NCBI RefSeq assembly: GCF_041060425.1
Contig: NZ_JAULBC010000001.1
Coordinates: 310,001-374,000, forward strand
DNA from: Danxiaibacter flavus
GTDB lineage: Bacteria > Bacteroidota > Bacteroidia > Chitinophagales > Chitinophagaceae
Reading direction: 5' to 3'
Length of the DNA: 64,000 nucleotides
Below are positions 35,391-44,545 of this stretch, one piece after another. Made by a program: the position numbers and the translations under genes. Positions within the stretch are counted from its first letter, which is position 1; each line of letters opens with the position of its first letter. The notes beneath the pieces were generated by a model, which was not told the DNA's origin, did not search any database, and saw only the letters and a list, made by a program, of their open reading frames with translations.

Positions 35391-35398
35391 CAAAAATA
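35391..35398 (-). promoter_or_regulatory. -7 promoter element of the YD-repeat gene
   Basis: The minus strand reads TATTTTTG, a full match, 19 bases before the start codon at 35,371. Confidence 0.5.
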
Positions 35399-35486
35399 CT
35401 TGCTTGCCCTCAAGAAAAAATGTAAAAGATTGAAGAATATTGTGTGATTAAAGTTGTTAATTACTTTTAGTTAAATTTTAACACGA

Positions 35487-36602
35487 ATGAGCCATTTTAA
35501 AGAGCGTAAAGAAAAGATCTGTTTAAACTGTAATACGGAGGTTGTAGGGCGATATTGCCATGTTTGCGGACAGGAAAATATCGAGCCTAAAGAATCAGCA
35601 TGGCACCTGATCACACATTTTGTTAACGACATTACGCATTTTGATGGCAAATTCTTCAGCTCTCTTAAATATCTGATATCAAAACCCGGATTTCTTTCAT
35701 CAGAATACCTTAAAGGGCGCAGAGTGTCATACCTGCATCCAATTCGGATGTATGTATTCACTTCCTTTATTTTTTTTCTGATTGTATTCCTCGATACAGG
35801 AGACCATAATGTAAAGGATCCTGCCCTGATAAAGCAAGAATATGCGCAAGAGAAAGATAGTTTGATGAATGTTTTAAAACAGGAAAAAGACACCGCCAGG
35901 CAAAAGAAAACACTGAGTAAACTTGATCGCCTGAACAGAAAAATTATTACGCTGCATGAAATGGGACAGATCAGGAATTACGAGGGTATAGATACAAGCG
36001 GCTTTGCGAAAGCAGCGGCAGAGAATGCAGACGTGGTATTTACTGTTAATGACCGCGATTACAGGAGTCTTGAACAATATGATTCAGTTCAAAAACAACT
36101 CCCCGCAAAAGAACGTGACGGTTGGTTTATGCGACAGGTTGCCAAAAGGGGAATGGGCATCAATAAAAAATTTCAACACAACAGCGAAGAATTTGTAGAA
36201 AAGTTCAAGGAGAAATTTTTGCATTCCATTCCTAAAATGATGTTTGTGTCGTTGCCACTGGTAGCGCTGCTATTGCAACTGTTATACATAAGGAGGAAAG
36301 AGTTTTTCTATGTGAGTCATGGCATATTTGTGATTCACGTATACATAGCCATTTTCATTTTGATACTGGTAACCTATCTTTTTAGCTGGTTGGGTGATGT
36401 TTCAGGCTGGTCCATTTTTGGTTGGCTAACAGCGATAACGGTAATTGGAATGTTTTACTATCTATATAAAGCCATGCGAAATTTTTATCAACAGGGACGC
36501 GGCAAAACAGTGCTTAAATTTGGGCTGTTTAATCTGATGGTTTTTGTTGTGTTTATGTTGCTCGCTTCGGTTTTTGTTGTGAACTCATTATTGTCAATTT
36601 AA
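35487..36602 (+). CDS. DUF3667 membrane protein with zinc ribbon
   Basis: The 371 residues begin with a four-cysteine ribbon (C12, C15, C24, C27) and the DUF3667 core HLITHFVNDITHFDGKFF and FLSSEYLKGRRVSYLHP. A membrane segment (about 92-108), a long charged helical region and four C-terminal membrane segments (about 245-365) follow. It is a Bacteroidota-enriched family without known function. mazG starts 13 bases downstream, so the genes are probably cotranscribed. Confidence 0.82.
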   Translation: MSHFKERKEKICLNCNTEVVGRYCHVCGQENIEPKESAWHLITHFVNDITHFDGKFFSSLKYLISKPGFLSSEYLKGRRVSYLHPIRMYVFTSFIFFLIVFLDTGDHNVKDPALIKQEYAQEKDSLMNVLKQEKDTARQKKTLSKLDRLNRKIITLHEMGQIRNYEGIDTSGFAKAAAENADVVFTVNDRDYRSLEQYDSVQKQLPAKERDGWFMRQVAKRGMGINKKFQHNSEEFVEKFKEKFLHSIPKMMFVSLPLVALLLQLLYIRRKEFFYVSHGIFVIHVYIAIFILILVTYLFSWLGDVSGWSIFGWLTAITVIGMFYYLYKAMRNFYQQGRGKTVLKFGLFNLMVFVVFMLLASVFVVNSLLSI

Positions 36603-36615
36603 AAAATTTGATGTT

Positions 36616-37389
36616 ATGTCAGTAGATGCGTCCTTCTTAAGACTAGTTAGAATAATGGATGAACTGCGTGAAAAATGTCCATGGGATAAAAAACAAACCA
36701 TTCATACATTGAGAAGCATGACAATAGAGGAAACGTATGAACTTGCAGACGCAATCACACTGAATGACTGGCAGGGAATTAAAGAGGAATTGGGTGATAT
36801 CTTATTGCATATCCTGTTTTATTCTAAAATAGGGGCTGAGCAACAGGAGTTTACGCTTGCTGAGGTTATTGAAGAAATTTGTGACAAACTGGTGATCCGC
36901 CATCCGCATATTTACGGTGATGTTCAGGTAAATGATGAAGAAGATGTGAAACGTAACTGGGAAAGAATAAAAAAGGAAGAAGGTAAAAAGAGCGTGCTAA
37001 GCGGCGTGCCTGTTTCGCTGCCGGCAATGGTAAAAGCGATGCGGATACAGGAAAAAGCAAAACAGGTTGGCTTTGAGTGGGAGAAGAAAGAAGATGTCTG
37101 GAAAAAGGTTGAAGAGGAAATGCAGGAGTTAAAAGAAGCTGAAAACGAGCAAAATAAGCACAATATTGAGGAGGAGTTCGGCGATTTGCTGTTTAGTTTA
37201 GTAAACTATGCACGGTTTTTGCAAGTTGATGCGGAGACTGTACTCGAAAAAACGAATAAAAAATTTATATCCCGATTTACGACAATGGAGCAGATTGCAG
37301 ATTCCGAAGGAAAAGATCTCCGAAAAATGAGCCTGGAGGAAATGGACGCTATCTGGAACCAGGTTAAAAAAACAAACACTATACCTTGA
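36616..37389 (+). CDS. mazG: nucleoside triphosphate pyrophosphohydrolase
   Basis: MazG hydrolyses NTPs and dNTPs to the monophosphates, cleaning aberrant nucleotides and affecting stress signalling. The 257 residues hold two MazG domains. The first has EETYELADAI and EELGDILLH, and the second EEEFGDLLFSLVNYARF. The motif CPWDKKQTIHTL at 18-29 is the usual family start. The stop codon overlaps the TTG start of the kinase gene by 4 bases. Confidence 0.95.
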   Translation: MSVDASFLRLVRIMDELREKCPWDKKQTIHTLRSMTIEETYELADAITLNDWQGIKEELGDILLHILFYSKIGAEQQEFTLAEVIEEICDKLVIRHPHIYGDVQVNDEEDVKRNWERIKKEEGKKSVLSGVPVSLPAMVKAMRIQEKAKQVGFEWEKKEDVWKKVEEEMQELKEAENEQNKHNIEEEFGDLLFSLVNYARFLQVDAETVLEKTNKKFISRFTTMEQIADSEGKDLRKMSLEEMDAIWNQVKKTNTIP

Positions 37390-40300
37390 TAAAGGCATTG
37401 AAGGATGGAATATTGAAACATGGGTACCTGTTTATTACAGCTGCATGGTTGTACACTATTTCGTTTGTTCTCACCAATTATATCTCTTTTAATGCCTCCC
37501 CCGGCAGTGTTAAGAAAAGGCTTGAGGGAATAATCACGTCATATGAAAAGGATTTTAATGCCATTCTTGATAATGATGCCGTAATTGAAGATCTGCTGAA
37601 AGATGGCGGCAACGCAAACAAAGTTGCCGTTGGAAGCAGGAAATTTGGCGTTTTTACATACACGTTAAACGATCTGGGCAATCCGCTGCAGGTTTATTGG
37701 AACACCAATAGCATGGCGGTTAATCCAAAGGATCTGAAAAGAGAAGATGGTTCATATGCCGTGGAATATCCGAATGGCATGTTTGAACTGATCAAAACCA
37801 GCCGCCAGTATAAAGGTTCAACGTACATTATTGCCGGGCTAATACCCTTTCACTGGAACTACTTTATACAAAACAGCTATCTGCAAAAGAAATTTGAAGG
37901 CTTACCATGGCTCGATGAATATTATAAGATAAGCAAGGATGGAACAGGTGTGCCGATCAAGAATTCAACAGGGCAGATTTTGTTTCATATCAACCAGGTT
38001 CAGGATGTAGATACCGATCAGCCCACCGGTTTGTCTATTGCGTTACGTGTAATCGCCATAATACTTTCCTTTGTTTTTATTCACGCCATTGCAAAAGATA
38101 TTGCAGATAAGCGGGGCTTTATTGCCGGCTTAATATTTTTTGTTGTGGTAATTTTTGTTGTTCGTCTTTGCAGTTACCTGTTTCCGTTTCCGTTTCATTT
38201 CAGGAACTATACACTATTCTTTTCGGGTATATATGGTTCGAATATTATTAATAAATCCCTGGGTGATTTATTGATAAACATTACCCTGCTTTTCTGGATC
38301 ATTGCATTTATAAAGTACAACAACCTTCATCTTTGGAAAACGTCTTTTTCAGGAAATAAGAAATGGATGCATGTATTGTCAATCACATGCCTTTGTTTAT
38401 TGCCTGTTATCACCTACGAATTTGTAGAGTTGATCAGAACGCTTGTAGTAGACTCAACCATATCGTTTGATGTTACCAATTTTTTCAGTCTGAATATTTA
38501 TACAGTGATCAGTTTCCTGGTACTCTGTCTGATTATTCTCTGTTACTATAATCTGTCGCACCTGCTCTTGCTTCCCGCCATCCGCATGAATTACTCATTA
38601 TTTGTAAGGTTATGCGTGGTAGCGGTGTTCGGCTTGCTGTATATTATGATGAATATTCATGCAGGCTCTATCGATCTCAAAATAATCACATTGCTCTGGC
38701 TGGCAGTATTTCTCATGCTGATGGAAGTGAGAAGCAATGACTACACGATAAGAATTATCAGGTCCTCCTTTTTCTTATTCTGGGTTATATTTTTCTCCGC
38801 GTCTATAACACTGCTGGTAGTAACACAGAATTCCCAGGTTGAAATGAAAAAGCGCAGGGCTACTGCTGAGCGTCTTGCTCTTCAAACGGATCCGCAAGGA
38901 GAGAACCTGTTTAGTTTTGCCACTACAGATTTTTCCAAAGCATTTGACAATTCTGATTTTAGCACACTGAGCAATGAATCTGTTAACAGGCGTTTTAAAG
39001 ACAGTTTGCTAAAAGAGAATTTCTCTGGCTATTTAAGTAAATATGATACGCGTATTTACACGTTCGATAGCAGCGCCAATCCATTGTACAATGACGACTC
39101 TGTTTCTTACTATGCGCTTAGGTCAATTTTAAAAAACAGGGGTAAAGAAACGCGTATCCCGGATCTGTATTATTATGAGAACATGGCCGAGAAGTTCACT
39201 TACATTTATGAACATGAGATAAAAAACAGGCAGGATACTTCAATTGGATACCTGTTTATCGTGGCCCGTCCAAAATTGTATCGTAGTGAATCCCTCTTTC
39301 CTGAACTCTTCAGGCAGGAAAATAATATAAGCACGGAAATTGCCAGCGGCTATTCCTATGCATTATACAGCAAACAAAAATTAATTGCCAATTATAACGA
39401 CTACAGTCTTTCAGACACCCTCACTAAAAAACAGTTGCCCAGCCTGGAGTTTGAGATAAGAAAGAGAGGCGATAACAGTGAATTGTGGTACGATGCCGGA
39501 AAAGCCAAAGTTGTGGTGTTGGTTAAAAAGAACAATTGGTTCGCAGAATCACTTACATTCTTCGCGTATGTATTTACAACGTTTATAGTTGCTGTAGTAT
39601 TATTTCACTTTTGTGTAATTGTGTTCAGATCTCAGTTTCAATGGAAGAATATTCGTGCTATTTTCAATTTCAATATCCGGACACAAATACAATCTACCAT
39701 CATCTTTATCAGTCTGTTTTCATTTATAGTGATCGGTATTGTTACTATATCTTTTTTTATATCCAGGTATGACAGAAATAATCGCGAAAGATTATCAAAA
39801 AACATACAGGTTATCGCAAATGAGGTAGAGAAGCGGATTAAGAGTTCCTTAATGTTTGAAGAAGCAACTGAAGCGGGGGACAATGCACTGAACAGTCCGA
39901 ATGGCGTATTGGAAAAAAACGTGATCAGTATTTCCGAGGAGCATAACGCCGAAGTAAATATTTATGACAAGTCGGGGAATTTGAGAGCTTCTACACAGCC
40001 GATGATCTACAGTAAACAGATCATGAGCAATAAGATGCAGCCTGTTGCATTTTACAATCTGCGCTATGACAGACGGCTGGTATTCGTGCAGGATGAAGCT
40101 ATTGGAAACTTTACATACCTCAGCGCATACATTCCGATTCGCGAGACAAACGGAGATGTGATAGCATATCTGAATATTCCTTATCTGAATACTGAAAGCG
40201 AGTTGAACCAGGAGATCTCCAACTTTCTTGTAACACTAATAAGTCTGAACGCCTTTATATTTTTGCTTGCCGGAGCCATCGCGATGTTGTTAACCAACAG

Positions 40301-41159
40301 GATCACGTCTTCATTCCTGTTTATTACTAACAGAATGAAAGAGATCAACCTGCGGAAATTAAATGAAGAGATTGTATGGAACAGAAATGATGAGATCGGT
40401 GTATTGGTAAAAGAGTATAACAAAATGGTGCATAAGCTGGAAGAGAGTGCCCATGCCCTTGCACAAAGTGAAAGAGAAGACGCCTGGCGTGAAATGGCAA
40501 GGCAGGTAGCACATGAAATTAAGAATCCGCTTACGCCCATGAAGCTCAGCATTCAATACCTGCAAAAAGCAATTGATAACAATGCGGCGAACGTAAAAGA
40601 GTTGTCAAGACGCGTGGCTGATACTTTGATTGAGCAAATTGAGCAACTGACAAAAATAGCCGGTGACTTCTCGCAATTTGCTAACATCGGAAGTAATATG
40701 CTGGTTGAACGTTTTGACATTACAGATGTATTACAATCTGTGATCAGCCTGTACAAAACTGACAGCCGCCTGTATATTTTATGGGACAGAGAAGACTCCG
40801 AATACTTTATTAATGCCGATAAAGTACAACTCAACCGCCTGTTTACAAATCTCATTAAGAATGCAATAGAAGCATCGATGGAGAACAATCCTGTTAGGAT
40901 AATGATCCGGCAGTATGCAAGTGACGGATTTGCAATCATTGCTATACAGGATTATGGCGTAGGTATACCTCCCGAAATGCAGCCGAAAATCTTTGTGCCC
41001 AACTTTACCACCAAATCTTCCGGTACCGGCCTTGGCCTTGCTATCTGCAAAGCCATCGTCGAAAAAGCCAATGGCCACATCTGGTTTGAAACCCAGGAAA
41101 GCATCGGTACAACGTTCTATGTATCCATTCCGTTGAGCGATGAAGTGCTTGAGGGGTGA
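37386..41159 (+). CDS. very large NtrY-like membrane histidine kinase
   Basis: The start is TTG overlapping mazG (TTGA). The 1257 residues comprise an N-terminal membrane helix (about 14-33), a sensor-like segment (about 40-210), at least six membrane helices (about 215-480), a second extracytoplasmic region (about 490-715), two more helices (about 720-745 and 765-790), another region, a helix near 945-970, HAMP, the phospho-acceptor H1043 in VAHEIKNPLTPMK, and an HATPase with NLIKNAIEAS, DYGVGIP and GTGLGLAIC. No response regulator gene is adjacent. The stop codon lies in a heptad array. Confidence 0.88.
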   Translation: MIKALKDGILKHGYLFITAAWLYTISFVLTNYISFNASPGSVKKRLEGIITSYEKDFNAILDNDAVIEDLLKDGGNANKVAVGSRKFGVFTYTLNDLGNPLQVYWNTNSMAVNPKDLKREDGSYAVEYPNGMFELIKTSRQYKGSTYIIAGLIPFHWNYFIQNSYLQKKFEGLPWLDEYYKISKDGTGVPIKNSTGQILFHINQVQDVDTDQPTGLSIALRVIAIILSFVFIHAIAKDIADKRGFIAGLIFFVVVIFVVRLCSYLFPFPFHFRNYTLFFSGIYGSNIINKSLGDLLINITLLFWIIAFIKYNNLHLWKTSFSGNKKWMHVLSITCLCLLPVITYEFVELIRTLVVDSTISFDVTNFFSLNIYTVISFLVLCLIILCYYNLSHLLLLPAIRMNYSLFVRLCVVAVFGLLYIMMNIHAGSIDLKIITLLWLAVFLMLMEVRSNDYTIRIIRSSFFLFWVIFFSASITLLVVTQNSQVEMKKRRATAERLALQTDPQGENLFSFATTDFSKAFDNSDFSTLSNESVNRRFKDSLLKENFSGYLSKYDTRIYTFDSSANPLYNDDSVSYYALRSILKNRGKETRIPDLYYYENMAEKFTYIYEHEIKNRQDTSIGYLFIVARPKLYRSESLFPELFRQENNISTEIASGYSYALYSKQKLIANYNDYSLSDTLTKKQLPSLEFEIRKRGDNSELWYDAGKAKVVVLVKKNNWFAESLTFFAYVFTTFIVAVVLFHFCVIVFRSQFQWKNIRAIFNFNIRTQIQSTIIFISLFSFIVIGIVTISFFISRYDRNNRERLSKNIQVIANEVEKRIKSSLMFEEATEAGDNALNSPNGVLEKNVISISEEHNAEVNIYDKSGNLRASTQPMIYSKQIMSNKMQPVAFYNLRYDRRLVFVQDEAIGNFTYLSAYIPIRETNGDVIAYLNIPYLNTESELNQEISNFLVTLISLNAFIFLLAGAIAMLLTNRITSSFLFITNRMKEINLRKLNEEIVWNRNDEIGVLVKEYNKMVHKLEESAHALAQSEREDAWREMARQVAHEIKNPLTPMKLSIQYLQKAIDNNAANVKELSRRVADTLIEQIEQLTKIAGDFSQFANIGSNMLVERFDITDVLQSVISLYKTDSRLYILWDREDSEYFINADKVQLNRLFTNLIKNAIEASMENNPVRIMIRQYASDGFAIIAIQDYGVGIPPEMQPKIFVPNFTTKSSGTGLGLAICKAIVEKANGHIWFETQESIGTTFYVSIPLSDEVLEG

Positions 41160-41210
41160 GGTGTGAGGTGTGAGGTGTGAGGTATCAGGTATCAGGTATC
41201 AGGTATCAGG
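41153..41210 (+). repeat. eight-unit heptad array containing the kinase stop codon
   Basis: The units are GGGGTGA, GGTGTGA three times and GGTATCA four times, then GG. The first unit supplies the last codons and the TGA stop of the kinase. Each GGTGTGA unit carries TGA, and the 7-base period puts it in every frame. Confidence 0.9.
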
Positions 41211-41221
41211 TCCGGCAACTA

Positions 41222-42419
41222 GTGTTAAGTTAAGTATATTATGACGTATTATATTTGTATATTTGGCAAACTATACAAATGATACGTTATACAATTAAGC
41301 TGACTAAAACAGAGGTAGAAGAACTAACGGAAATAATTAGTAAAGGCACCCATACCTCGCAAACTTTCCGGACTGCCTATATTCTTTTGAACTGTGACGA
41401 GGGAAAATATTCCGAAAAGATAACCAATGAGCAAATAAGCAAAGTACTCAAGGTTGGAATGCGCACTATAGACAGGGTAAAGAAAAAATTTATTGAAGAA
41501 GGTTTTGAGTCTGTGCTAGAAAGACGTCCAACTACCCGTGTTTATGAGAATAAGGTAGATGGAGATGTTGAAGCGAAGTTGGTAACCCTATGTTGTAGCG
41601 AACCACCTAAGGGATATGCTAAATGGTCTTTACGGCTGTTAGCAGACAAAATGGTAGAATTAAAGTATGTTGAAAGCATCACACATGTCACGGTTGGAAA
41701 CGTCTTAAAAAAAATGAACTTAAACCCTGGAAAGTAAAGGGCTGGGTAATTCCACCACAGGGCAATAGTGAATTTGTGGCAAACATGGAAGCGGTATTGG
41801 ATGTATATAAAAGGCCCTATGATGCAGATTTTCCCGTAGTCTGCATGGACGAATCGCCAAAGCAACTGATAGAGGAGCTGCGGCCGTCCACTAAAATGAA
41901 GCCGGGTCAGGATGCAAGAAGGGATTATGAGTATGTACGCCACGGAGTGGTGAATATATTTATGGCTAACGAACCCCTGAAAGGAAACCGAATGGTGAAA
42001 GTTACAGAATTCAAGACCAGGAAGCAATGGGCTGCTTTTATGAAGTGGATAGCAGACAAGCAATACCCGAATGCCAAAAGGATAACGTTGGTGATGGATA
42101 ACTTTAAGACGCACACAGCATCAGCATTTTACGAGACCTTTGAGCCCGCAGAAGCGAAAAGGCTTTGGGATAGATTTGAATTTGTATATACCCCAAAACA
42201 TGGCAGCTGGTTGAATATGGCTGAAATAGAACTGCACGTATTGAATGGCCAATGCTTAAACCGGCACATCTCAACGATGAGAAAAATTAAGGAAGAAGTT
42301 GAAGCATGGGAATCCGACAGGAATAACAGAAACAGTAAGATAAACTGGCAGTTCACTAACAAAGACGCACGGATAAAATTGAAAAAACTTTATCCGTCAA
42401 TTTATGATTAACATAACAC
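41222..42419 (+). mobile_element. IS630-family insertion sequence, complete
   Basis: The 1198-bp element is flanked by a TA dinucleotide on each side (41,220-41,221 and 42,420-42,421), the IS630/Tc1 target signature. Its ends are imperfect inverted repeats of about 30 bp. The outer 12 bases read GTGTTAAGTTAA on the left and GTGTTATGTTAA on the right complement, and TGACG recurs 21 bases in on both sides. It carries one transposase gene in two frames. It sits in the noncoding gap between the kinase and polX and breaks no gene. Confidence 0.93.
41279..42411 (+). CDS. IS630 transposase, two frames joined by a -1 frameshift
   Basis: Frame A (41,279-41,737) encodes the N-terminal helix-turn-helix half (EQISKVLKVGMRTIDRVKKKF). 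Frame B continues to 42,411 with the DDE catalytic residues in VVCMDESPK, LVMDNFKTH and GSWLNMAEIE. The shift site is the A8 run 41,707-41,714, where the zero frame reads TTA AAA AAA ATG and the A-AAA-AAA heptamer allows a -1 slip to AAA AAA AAT GAA. The joined product reads LKKNELKPWK, matching IS630 proteins. The full protein should be about 377 residues. Confidence 0.9.
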
Positions 42420-42462
42420 TACCACATACAATTGCCGAAAACTCCCCGATGCATAAAAACTC

Positions 42463-42540
42463 TTCTTACTGTCTTACGATCTTACACGTCTTACTATCTT
42501 ACTGTCTTACAGTCTTACGGTCTTATGGTCTTACGGTCTT
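42463..42540 (-). repeat. octamer array containing the polX stop codon
   Basis: About nine units of NNGTAAGA type run on the minus strand (CCGTAAGA, CCATAAGA, CCGTAAGA, CTGTAAGA, CAGTAAGA, TAGTAAGA and so on). The first unit contains the polX TAA (42,533-42,531). It is the same family as at 27,655-27,704. Confidence 0.88.
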
Positions 42541-44207
42541 TTCTTCTTCTGTTCTTCAACAAATTTTTCAAATTCAGCCAATGAATAGCTGCTCAGGTTT
42601 TTATCTTTTGTAAGTCCCGCTTTTTGCGCCGCCAGTACGCCGTACTTTGTATCTGCAAATCCTTCTATGCTGTGTGCATCAGGATCGATAGAGATTAGTA
42701 CGTTCTTTTCAAGTGCATAATCAATCCATCTCCAGTCAATATCCAGTCTTCTTGGGTGAGCGTTTAATTCAATCACCACATTATTTGCCGCACACGCTTC
42801 AATGATCTTTTTATGATCGACAGGATAGCCATTGCGGCTAAGCAATAATCTTCCGGTCATATGGCCAAGAATACTTGTGTAAGGATTTTCAATGGCTTTC
42901 AGAAGACGCATCATTGCTTTTTCTTCTGTCATTTTTAAGTTTGAGTGAACAGAAGCGATCACGATATCGAATGTGTTCAGTACTTCATCTGCATAATCAA
43001 GGCTGCCATCGTTTAAAATATCAGACTCAATGCTTTTGAAAATTTTAAAAGGAGCAAGTTTTTTATTCAGCTCATCTACCTCGCCATGCTGTGCAATAAT
43101 TCGCTCTTCTGATAATCCGTTTGCGTAGAAAGCTGTTTTGGAGTGATCGCTTATTACAAGATATTGCAAGCCCAGCCTGACGGCTTCTTTGCCCATTTCT
43201 TCAATACTGTTTACACCGTCGCTCCATTTGCTGTGACTGTGTATAATAGCCGTAATATCAGCAGGCTCAATAACTGCAGGCAATGCGTGTTGTTGCGCTT
43301 TGGCAATGATTGCGGCGGTTTCTCTTAAATAAGGTTGAATATAGTCGACTCCGGCGTTAGCAAAAATTTCTTCTTCAGAATTATATGTTTTGTTCTTGTC
43401 AAACAAACCCTGCTCTGCCCATTCCGTTAAGAAGCTTTCGCTGCAGCTTGTGATGAATTGTTTTAAATAGATCTCTTCTTTGGGAGAATAATAGAAGACC
43501 AGCTCCACGTGTTCTTCTCCGGTAAACGATATCTGTTCTTCTGATTGAGTAACTGTGGAAAAGTTGTTCTTTTCGAAATATGTTTGAAGCTCAGTTAATG
43601 GGCTGTCTGTAACCCATTCCAGTTTAGTAATGATCTCTGTGTGTTTTCTTATATCGCCGGTAGGTAAGAATAAACTTCCCGGAAATGCTTCCTTGATTTT
43701 ATTCTGTACAGCGGCAGCATACGACTCAATTTGGGCATACAGGTAACTGCCTTTGTTGCCGAGATAAAACTCAATGGACTCTTTGATGTTTTTCTGTGTC
43801 TTTTCTCCAAAGCCTTTATATAAGGTTAATCTGTTTTCGTTGCATGCATATAAAAGCTCACCCAGGCTTTCAACCTCGAGCTCCTTCCAGATAGTTGAAA
43901 TTTTTTTCGGACCAATACCCTTAATATTCAGCATTTCAATGATACCTGCAGGGGTACGTGTTACATATTCATCAAGTATCGGAAGTGTACCTTTTTGTAA
44001 CTGTTCAATAATTTTCTGACCAACACTTTCTCCAATGCCCTTAATGGAAAAGATCTTATCCTGCGGTAGTTCCGCCAATTGCATGGGCAATTTTTCAATG
44101 GTAAATGCAGCCACTGAATAAGTCTTTGATTTAAAACTGTTCTCGCCATGAATATCCATCAATTTGGAAAGCATCGAGAAGTTATCGGCAATTGCGTAGT
44201 TGTCCAT
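42531..44207 (-). CDS. polX: PolX/PHP-family protein with degraded polymerase site
   Basis: The 558 residues have N-terminal helix-hairpin-helix motifs (KGIGESVGQKI and KGIGPKKISTIW), a PolX-like middle and a complete C-terminal PHP phosphoesterase domain (IIHSHSKWSDG, ISDHSKTAFYANG, ESDIL, IVIASVHSN, HPRRLDIDW and SIDPDAH). The nucleotidyltransferase motif GS..R and the DxD metal residues of active PolX are not seen; the expected stretch reads PTGDIRKHTEIITKLEW. It probably works as a PHP nuclease in base-excision repair, not as a polymerase. A -7 element lies at 44,289-44,296. Confidence 0.85.
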   Translation of the reverse strand: MDNYAIADNFSMLSKLMDIHGENSFKSKTYSVAAFTIEKLPMQLAELPQDKIFSIKGIGESVGQKIIEQLQKGTLPILDEYVTRTPAGIIEMLNIKGIGPKKISTIWKELEVESLGELLYACNENRLTLYKGFGEKTQKNIKESIEFYLGNKGSYLYAQIESYAAAVQNKIKEAFPGSLFLPTGDIRKHTEIITKLEWVTDSPLTELQTYFEKNNFSTVTQSEEQISFTGEEHVELVFYYSPKEEIYLKQFITSCSESFLTEWAEQGLFDKNKTYNSEEEIFANAGVDYIQPYLRETAAIIAKAQQHALPAVIEPADITAIIHSHSKWSDGVNSIEEMGKEAVRLGLQYLVISDHSKTAFYANGLSEERIIAQHGEVDELNKKLAPFKIFKSIESDILNDGSLDYADEVLNTFDIVIASVHSNLKMTEEKAMMRLLKAIENPYTSILGHMTGRLLLSRNGYPVDHKKIIEACAANNVVIELNAHPRRLDIDWRWIDYALEKNVLISIDPDAHSIEGFADTKYGVLAAQKAGLTKDKNLSSYSLAEFEKFVEEQKKKRP

Positions 44208-44221
44208 TGTTAAGAAGCTTT

Positions 44222-44253
44222 TAGCAATCAGCTATCAGCAATGAGCTTAAGCA
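44222..44253 (+). repeat. heptad array of NAGCWAT type upstream of polX
   Basis: The units TAGCAAT, CAGCTAT, CAGCAAT and GAGCTTA belong to the family seen after the murU-like and beta-lactamase genes. Here the array lies at the 5' side of a gene. Confidence 0.75.
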
Positions 44254-44288
44254 TTTTCCTAATCATTGTTGATACCGGATGTTCGTCC

Positions 44289-44296
44289 CAAAAATA
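44289..44296 (-). promoter_or_regulatory. possible -7 promoter element of polX
   Basis: The minus strand reads TATTTTTG, a full match. It lies 81 bases before the start, so the heptad array at 44,222-44,253 would be in the leader. Confidence 0.4.
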
Positions 44297-44380
44297 GGTA
44301 AGATTGTTGTTGAAAGAAAAAGAGAATAAGGCGGGAGTGTTTGTGGGTTTAGCCAACTAATATAATTGCGAATAAATATA

Positions 44381-44545
44381 TTATAGTGGGAGTGTATGCT
44401 GCAATTTTTTTAGAGTAGCATTTGCCTCGTCCAGTTTTTTGGGTGCAAGCGTTTTTCCTCTTAATTTATTCAGATTTTCATCAACTATAAGTGTAACTTT
44501 TTTGCCGAAAAGATCGCTTTTATATTTAATGATTCTTTGTTTCAT
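44381..44545 (-). CDS. 54-residue basic partner protein of the DUF6934-like gene
   Basis: The open frame runs from ATG (44,545) to TAA (44,381). The product is Lys/Leu-rich: it begins MKQRIIKYKSDLFGKKVTLI and has a second block KLRGKTLAPKKLDEANATL. Its start overlaps the stop of the upstream gene by 4 bases (ATGA), a strong sign of coupled translation and of a real gene. No known domain is recognised. Antitoxin, adaptor or small regulator roles are guesses. Confidence 0.65.
   Translation of the reverse strand: MKQRIIKYKSDLFGKKVTLIVDENLNKLRGKTLAPKKLDEANATLKKLQHTLPL

Noticed and set aside
41153..42540. Genomic island around the IS element
   Set aside because: Only the 1.2-kb element itself is foreign; flanking genes are ordinary chromosomal genes and no integrase, tRNA target or cargo is present.
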